A stretch of DNA of 29,433 nucleotides. Origin: Pseudomonadota bacterium. Lineage in GTDB: Bacteria > Pseudomonadota > Gammaproteobacteria > Burkholderiales > SHXO01. This document shows, in pieces, positions 27,040 through 29,433 of this stretch. The notes beneath the pieces are model-generated. The model was not told the DNA's origin and did no database searches. It saw only the letters and a list, made by a program, of their open reading frames with translations. Position 1 is the first letter of the stretch; every line of letters begins with the position of its first letter. A program made the translations under genes and the position numbers. The stretch is taken from contig JAEZCG010000012.1 of NCBI GenBank assembly GCA_023430065.1, forward strand, positions 1-29,433. The letters are read 5' to 3'.

Positions 27040-27417
27040 TTGCCAACCAAGCGCCATGTCGAGTTCGGCCTTGAGAAGATCGCCGGCGCGGGAATGGTTC
27101 ACCCGAGCCACGTGTACGGCACGGACGCAGCACGACAACGCCTGGATCGGAGCGGCCGCCCGCGCGGCCTGGAAGAGAAGCACATCGAGACGTCCACCCC
27201 GATGGCGGGCATCGTCGATCGCTTCTCGGCGATGCCATTGCCCTGCCCTATGCCATCGCCATTCCCTCGCATGAGGTGGTCCAGCGTGCCGATGGGACGC
27301 AGCACCCGCCCGGGTCAGCCTGCCGGCCGAGGTGAACTTTTCCGCCTGGACAGCCGAATCGGAGCGATTCGCACGCGTATCGCATCGGCATGCGCCCATG
27401 GCGACACGCCGGCGTGA
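27040..27417 (+). other. Unassigned coding-like stretch, possible gene remnant
   Basis: Between the surE leader and tRNA-Pro no recognisable gene is seen. One plus-strand frame from TTG at 27040 is open for 125 codons. Up to about 27235 it has G/C-rich third positions and a plausible residue mix (RHVEFGLEKIAGAGMVHPSH, then HIETSTPMAGIVDRFSAM). After that the composition turns to Arg/Pro/Ser, while the +1 frame becomes protein-like (AIALPYAIAIPSHEVVQRAD) up to a TGA near 27334. This could be a frameshifted remnant of an unidentified gene or a chance pattern. The opposite strand is also open in part. Confidence 0.2.
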
Positions 27418-27449
27418 AAACGAAAAGGCCAGCCTCCTGGGCTGGCCTT
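27417..27449 (-). terminator. Rho-independent terminator after tRNA-Pro
   Basis: On the minus strand a perfect 10-base-pair stem AAGGCCAGCC/GGCTGGCCTT (27425-27449) with a 5-base loop is followed by TTTTCGTTTT (27417-27426). It ends the pheT-ihfA-merR-tRNA-Pro transcription unit 8 bases past the tRNA. Confidence 0.9.
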
Positions 27450-27456
27450 GGGACTC

Positions 27457-27533
<77 letters not shown>

Positions 27534-27543
27534 AGTGCGAAAA

Positions 27544-27549
27544 GTATAG
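27544..27549 (-). promoter_or_regulatory. -10 box of the tRNA-Pro promoter
   Basis: TATACT on the minus strand is placed so that transcription would start about 4-5 bases before the mature tRNA. The -35 region inside the merR 3' end is poor (TGAGCG at 16 bases). The tRNA may also be made by read-through from the ihfA-merR operon. Confidence 0.45.
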
Positions 27550-27567
27550 CAGAACGGCCTTGTCCGC

Positions 27568-27942
27568 TCAGCGCAGAAGCGCGAGCACCGCCTCGATCTC
27601 TTCGCGCAGCGCCGGCAGATCGACACCAGGTGCGGGCGTGGGGACGGGATTCGCCGGCGATGCGCCTCCCTGGTCCAGGCGGTGGCGCGCGCCGCTGATG
27701 GTGAAGCCTTCCTCGTAGAGCAGTTGACGGATACGACGCACGAGCAGCACCTCGTGATGCTGGTAGTAGCGCCGGTTGCCACGCCGCTTGACCGGCCTGA
27801 GCTGCGTGAACTCCTGTTCCCAGTAGCGCAACACGTGCGGCTTGACGCCACACAACTCGCTCACCTCACCGATGGTGAAGTAGCGCTTCGCCGGAATGGG
27901 AGGAAGATTAGGCTTGGGGCTGCTGCTCTGGCTCTCTTCCAT
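27568..27942 (-). CDS. MerR-family transcriptional regulator
   Basis: The 124-residue product has a MerR winged helix-turn-helix. The helix-turn-helix is [22 protein letters not shown] (about 21-42) and the wing is RRGNRRYYQ (53-61). A short dimerisation helix follows, then a Pro/Ala-rich C-terminus. No cysteine-based metal site is visible (only one Cys, C31). The same small MerR-like gene sits directly after ihfA in many beta- and gammaproteobacteria, but its effector and targets are not known. The ATG at 27942 lies inside ihfA (35-base overlap), so the two are co-translated. Confidence 0.9.
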   Translation of the reverse strand: MEESQSSSPKPNLPPIPAKRYFTIGEVSELCGVKPHVLRYWEQEFTQLRPVKRRGNRRYYQHHEVLLVRRIRQLLYEEGFTISGARHRLDQGGASPANPVPTPAPGVDLPALREEIEAVLALLR

Positions 27943-28228
27943 GGTAGTTGCTATCCACCATTGCCTTTAGCTTCTGGCTGGCATGGAAGGTCACCACGCG
28001 TCGTGCAGTGATCGGAATCTCTTCGCCGGTCTTGGGATTCCGGCCGGGACGCTGGGGCTTGTCGCGCAGCTGAAAATTGCCGAAGCCAGACAGCTTGACG
28101 CCCTCGCCCTCTTCGAGGGCCTTGCGCACCTCCTCGAAGAAGCACTCCACCATGTCCTTCGCTTCACGCTTGTTCAGGCCGACCCGTTCGAACAGGAGAT
28201 CGGCGAGGTCGGCTTTGGTCAGAGTCAT
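27908..28228 (-). CDS. ihfA: Integration host factor subunit alpha
   Basis: IHF-alpha pairs with IHF-beta to bend DNA sharply at specific sites in replication, recombination and transcription. The 106-residue product has the HU/IHF fold. The N-terminal helices are [26 protein letters not shown], followed by [10 protein letters not shown]. The DNA-intercalating arm [11 protein letters not shown] carries the intercalating proline P65. The C-terminal extension EPEQQPQA is a little longer than in E. coli. The ATG at 28228 overlaps the pheT stop (ATGA) and GAGGGG lies about 9 bases upstream, so it is coupled to pheT in the usual operon order. Confidence 0.97.
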   Translation of the reverse strand: MTLTKADLADLLFERVGLNKREAKDMVECFFEEVRKALEEGEGVKLSGFGNFQLRDKPQRPGRNPKTGEEIPITARRVVTFHASQKLKAMVDSNYHGREPEQQPQA

Positions 28229-29433
28229 TGAAGCTGCCCCTCGTTACCCCGGAGCTGTGCGCCGAAACGCTCCCGCAGTCGGCCGCGCATTGCCTGAACG
28301 GCCAGGTCGACTTCCGCATCCGTGAGTGTGCGTTGAGTATCTTGGAATAACACTCGGAAAGCAAGACTTTTTTTCCCTTCCGGAATGCCAACGCCCTGAT
28401 ACAGATCGAACAGCGTCACGCGCTGCACGCCGGCGAATCCGGCCTGCTCCAGGTCCTCGAGCATCTCCCCGACCGGGAGGTGTGCATCGACTAGCACGGA
28501 CAGATCGCGTATGACGAGCGGAAATTTAGAAACCGGCTCATAGCACGGCAGTGCGAGCTTCTGCAAGGGAGCCGCATCGACTTCGAACAGAACCACCGGC
28601 GAAGGCAGTTCGAGGTGCTGTTGCCACTGCGGGTGCAGTTCCCCGACCCAGCCGATCGGTCCGCCGTCGAGCAGCACCCGCGCACTGCGTCCAGGGTGCA
28701 GTACCGCGTGCGCGGCCCGCTCGAAGCGCAAACCCTGCCTTCCCACCAGGGCCTCGAGGTCGCCCTTGACATCGAAGAAATCGACCAGGCGATCGCTCAT
28801 GCCCCACTGCTCGGTCATTGCGGGTCCGTACGCTGCCGCTGCGATGCGAACCGGCTGCCGAATGCCGGCGACGTCCAGGGCGCCCTCGGGGGCGCCGGCC
28901 GCTCGCAGGAAGACGCGCCCCGCCTCGAACACACGCACCCGCGACTGCCGCCGGTTGACGTTGTAGCGCACGTTGTCGATCAGCCCGCCGAGCAGTGTGC
29001 TGCGCATGGCGGAGAGCTGGCTGGCAATCGGGTTCAGGACGCGCACCGGCTCGGCATTGCCGGCCAGCTGCGCCTCCCATGCCGGCTCCACGAAACTGAA
29101 GTTGATCACTTCCTGGTAGCCCAGGCTCGCGAGGGTCGCACGCAGTCGATGCAGCGAGCGCCGCTCCTCGGGCACGCTGCGCATCGTCGCGGCCGCCCGC
29201 GGCGGGGCGGCGGGAATGCGCTCGAAGCCATGGACGCGCGCCACCTCCTCGATGAGGTCTTCCTCGATCTGGATATCGAAACGGTAGCTGGGTGGCGTGA
29301 CGACGAAGGCACGACCTTCGCCGTCCCCTTCCGGTACGACGGCCAATCCCAGGCGGCTCAGAATCGATTGCATCTCGTCGTTTGGCACGGGAACGCCGAT
29401 CACCCGCCGGGCGCGCGCCGCGCGCATGCGCAC
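28225..29433 (-). CDS. pheT: Phenylalanyl-tRNA synthetase beta subunit (C-terminal part)
   Basis: PheT with PheS charges tRNA-Phe. This window holds the last 402 codons; the gene runs off the right edge and its true start is not here. Visible parts are the end of the B5 domain ([30 protein letters not shown]) and the B6/B7 catalytic-like core ([30 protein letters not shown], then [10 protein letters not shown]). The C-terminal anticodon-binding FDX-ACB domain (about the last 95 residues) has [15 protein letters not shown] and the [20 protein letters not shown] stretch. It overlaps the ihfA start by 4 bases. Confidence 0.97.
   Translation of the reverse strand: MRMRAARARRVIGVPVPNDEMQSILSRLGLAVVPEGDGEGRAFVVTPPSYRFDIQIEEDLIEEVARVHGFERIPAAPPRAAATMRSVPEERRSLHRLRATLASLGYQEVINFSFVEPAWEAQLAGNAEPVRVLNPIASQLSAMRSTLLGGLIDNVRYNVNRRQSRVRVFEAGRVFLRAAGAPEGALDVAGIRQPVRIAAAAYGPAMTEQWGMSDRLVDFFDVKGDLEALVGRQGLRFERAAHAVLHPGRSARVLLDGGPIGWVGELHPQWQQHLELPSPVVLFEVDAAPLQKLALPCYEPVSKFPLVIRDLSVLVDAHLPVGEMLEDLEQAGFAGVQRVTLFDLYQGVGIPEGKKSLAFRVLFQDTQRTLTDAEVDLAVQAMRGRLRERFGAQLRGNEGQLQ

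Overview
The window is GC-rich chromosomal DNA from a betaproteobacterium. The 5' end of the 16S rRNA gene (minus strand, left edge) carries the ATTGAACGCTGGCGGCATGC start typical of that class. The neighbourhoods fit as well: pheT-ihfA-merR-tRNA-Pro, surE-pcm-nlpD, and alaC/hom/thrC. The order or genus cannot be read from this sequence. Nearly all of the window is core housekeeping DNA. I see no insertion sequence, prophage, CRISPR array or defence locus, and I did not find a clearly undescribed system.

Layout, left to right. (1) Positions 1-415, minus strand: a strong sigma70-type promoter, initiator tRNA-Met, a boxA-bearing leader and the start of 16S rRNA, so the initiator tRNA appears to head the rRNA operon. 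(2) 454-2648, minus: scpA-scpB (condensin partners) followed by a small orphan ParA-type ATPase. (3) 2770-8999, plus: a chemotaxis operon behind a near-consensus FliA (sigma28) promoter: two tandem cheV genes, cheY, cheZ, cheA, and a degenerate-EAL/HDOD signalling protein. (4) 9027-11636, minus: clpB with a near-perfect sigma32 heat-shock promoter. (5) 11765-13074, plus: an exported haem-binding DUF3365 protein whose signal peptide is tandemly duplicated, then a haloacid-dehalogenase-like hydrolase. (6) 13100-18111, minus: an aminotransferase-GNAT-hom-thrC-methyltransferase operon with start/stop overlaps at most junctions. (7) 18133-19522: an Mth938-like protein (plus) converging on a class II HDAC-like deacetylase (minus). 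(8) 19669-24246, plus: a Pat-like GNAT acetyltransferase overlapping a MoxR ATPase-DUF58-TgpA transglutaminase cluster. (9) 24225-26786, minus: surE-pcm-nlpD, not followed by rpoS. (10) 26787-27416: a gene-poor stretch with two perfect palindromes, a TATAAT box and a coding-like remnant. (11) 27417-29433, minus: pheT (partial)-ihfA-merR-tRNA-Pro ending in a strong intrinsic terminator.

The chemotaxis genes supply kinase, response regulator, phosphatase and two CheV couplers, but no receptor, CheW, CheR or CheB is in view. The rest of the pathway and the flagellar genes must therefore lie elsewhere. The points most worth a second look are the tRNA-fMet/rRNA co-transcription unit, the orphan ParA between condensin and chemotaxis genes, the duplicated signal peptide, the divergent acetyltransferase/deacetylase pair, the missing rpoS after nlpD, and the palindrome-rich surE leader.
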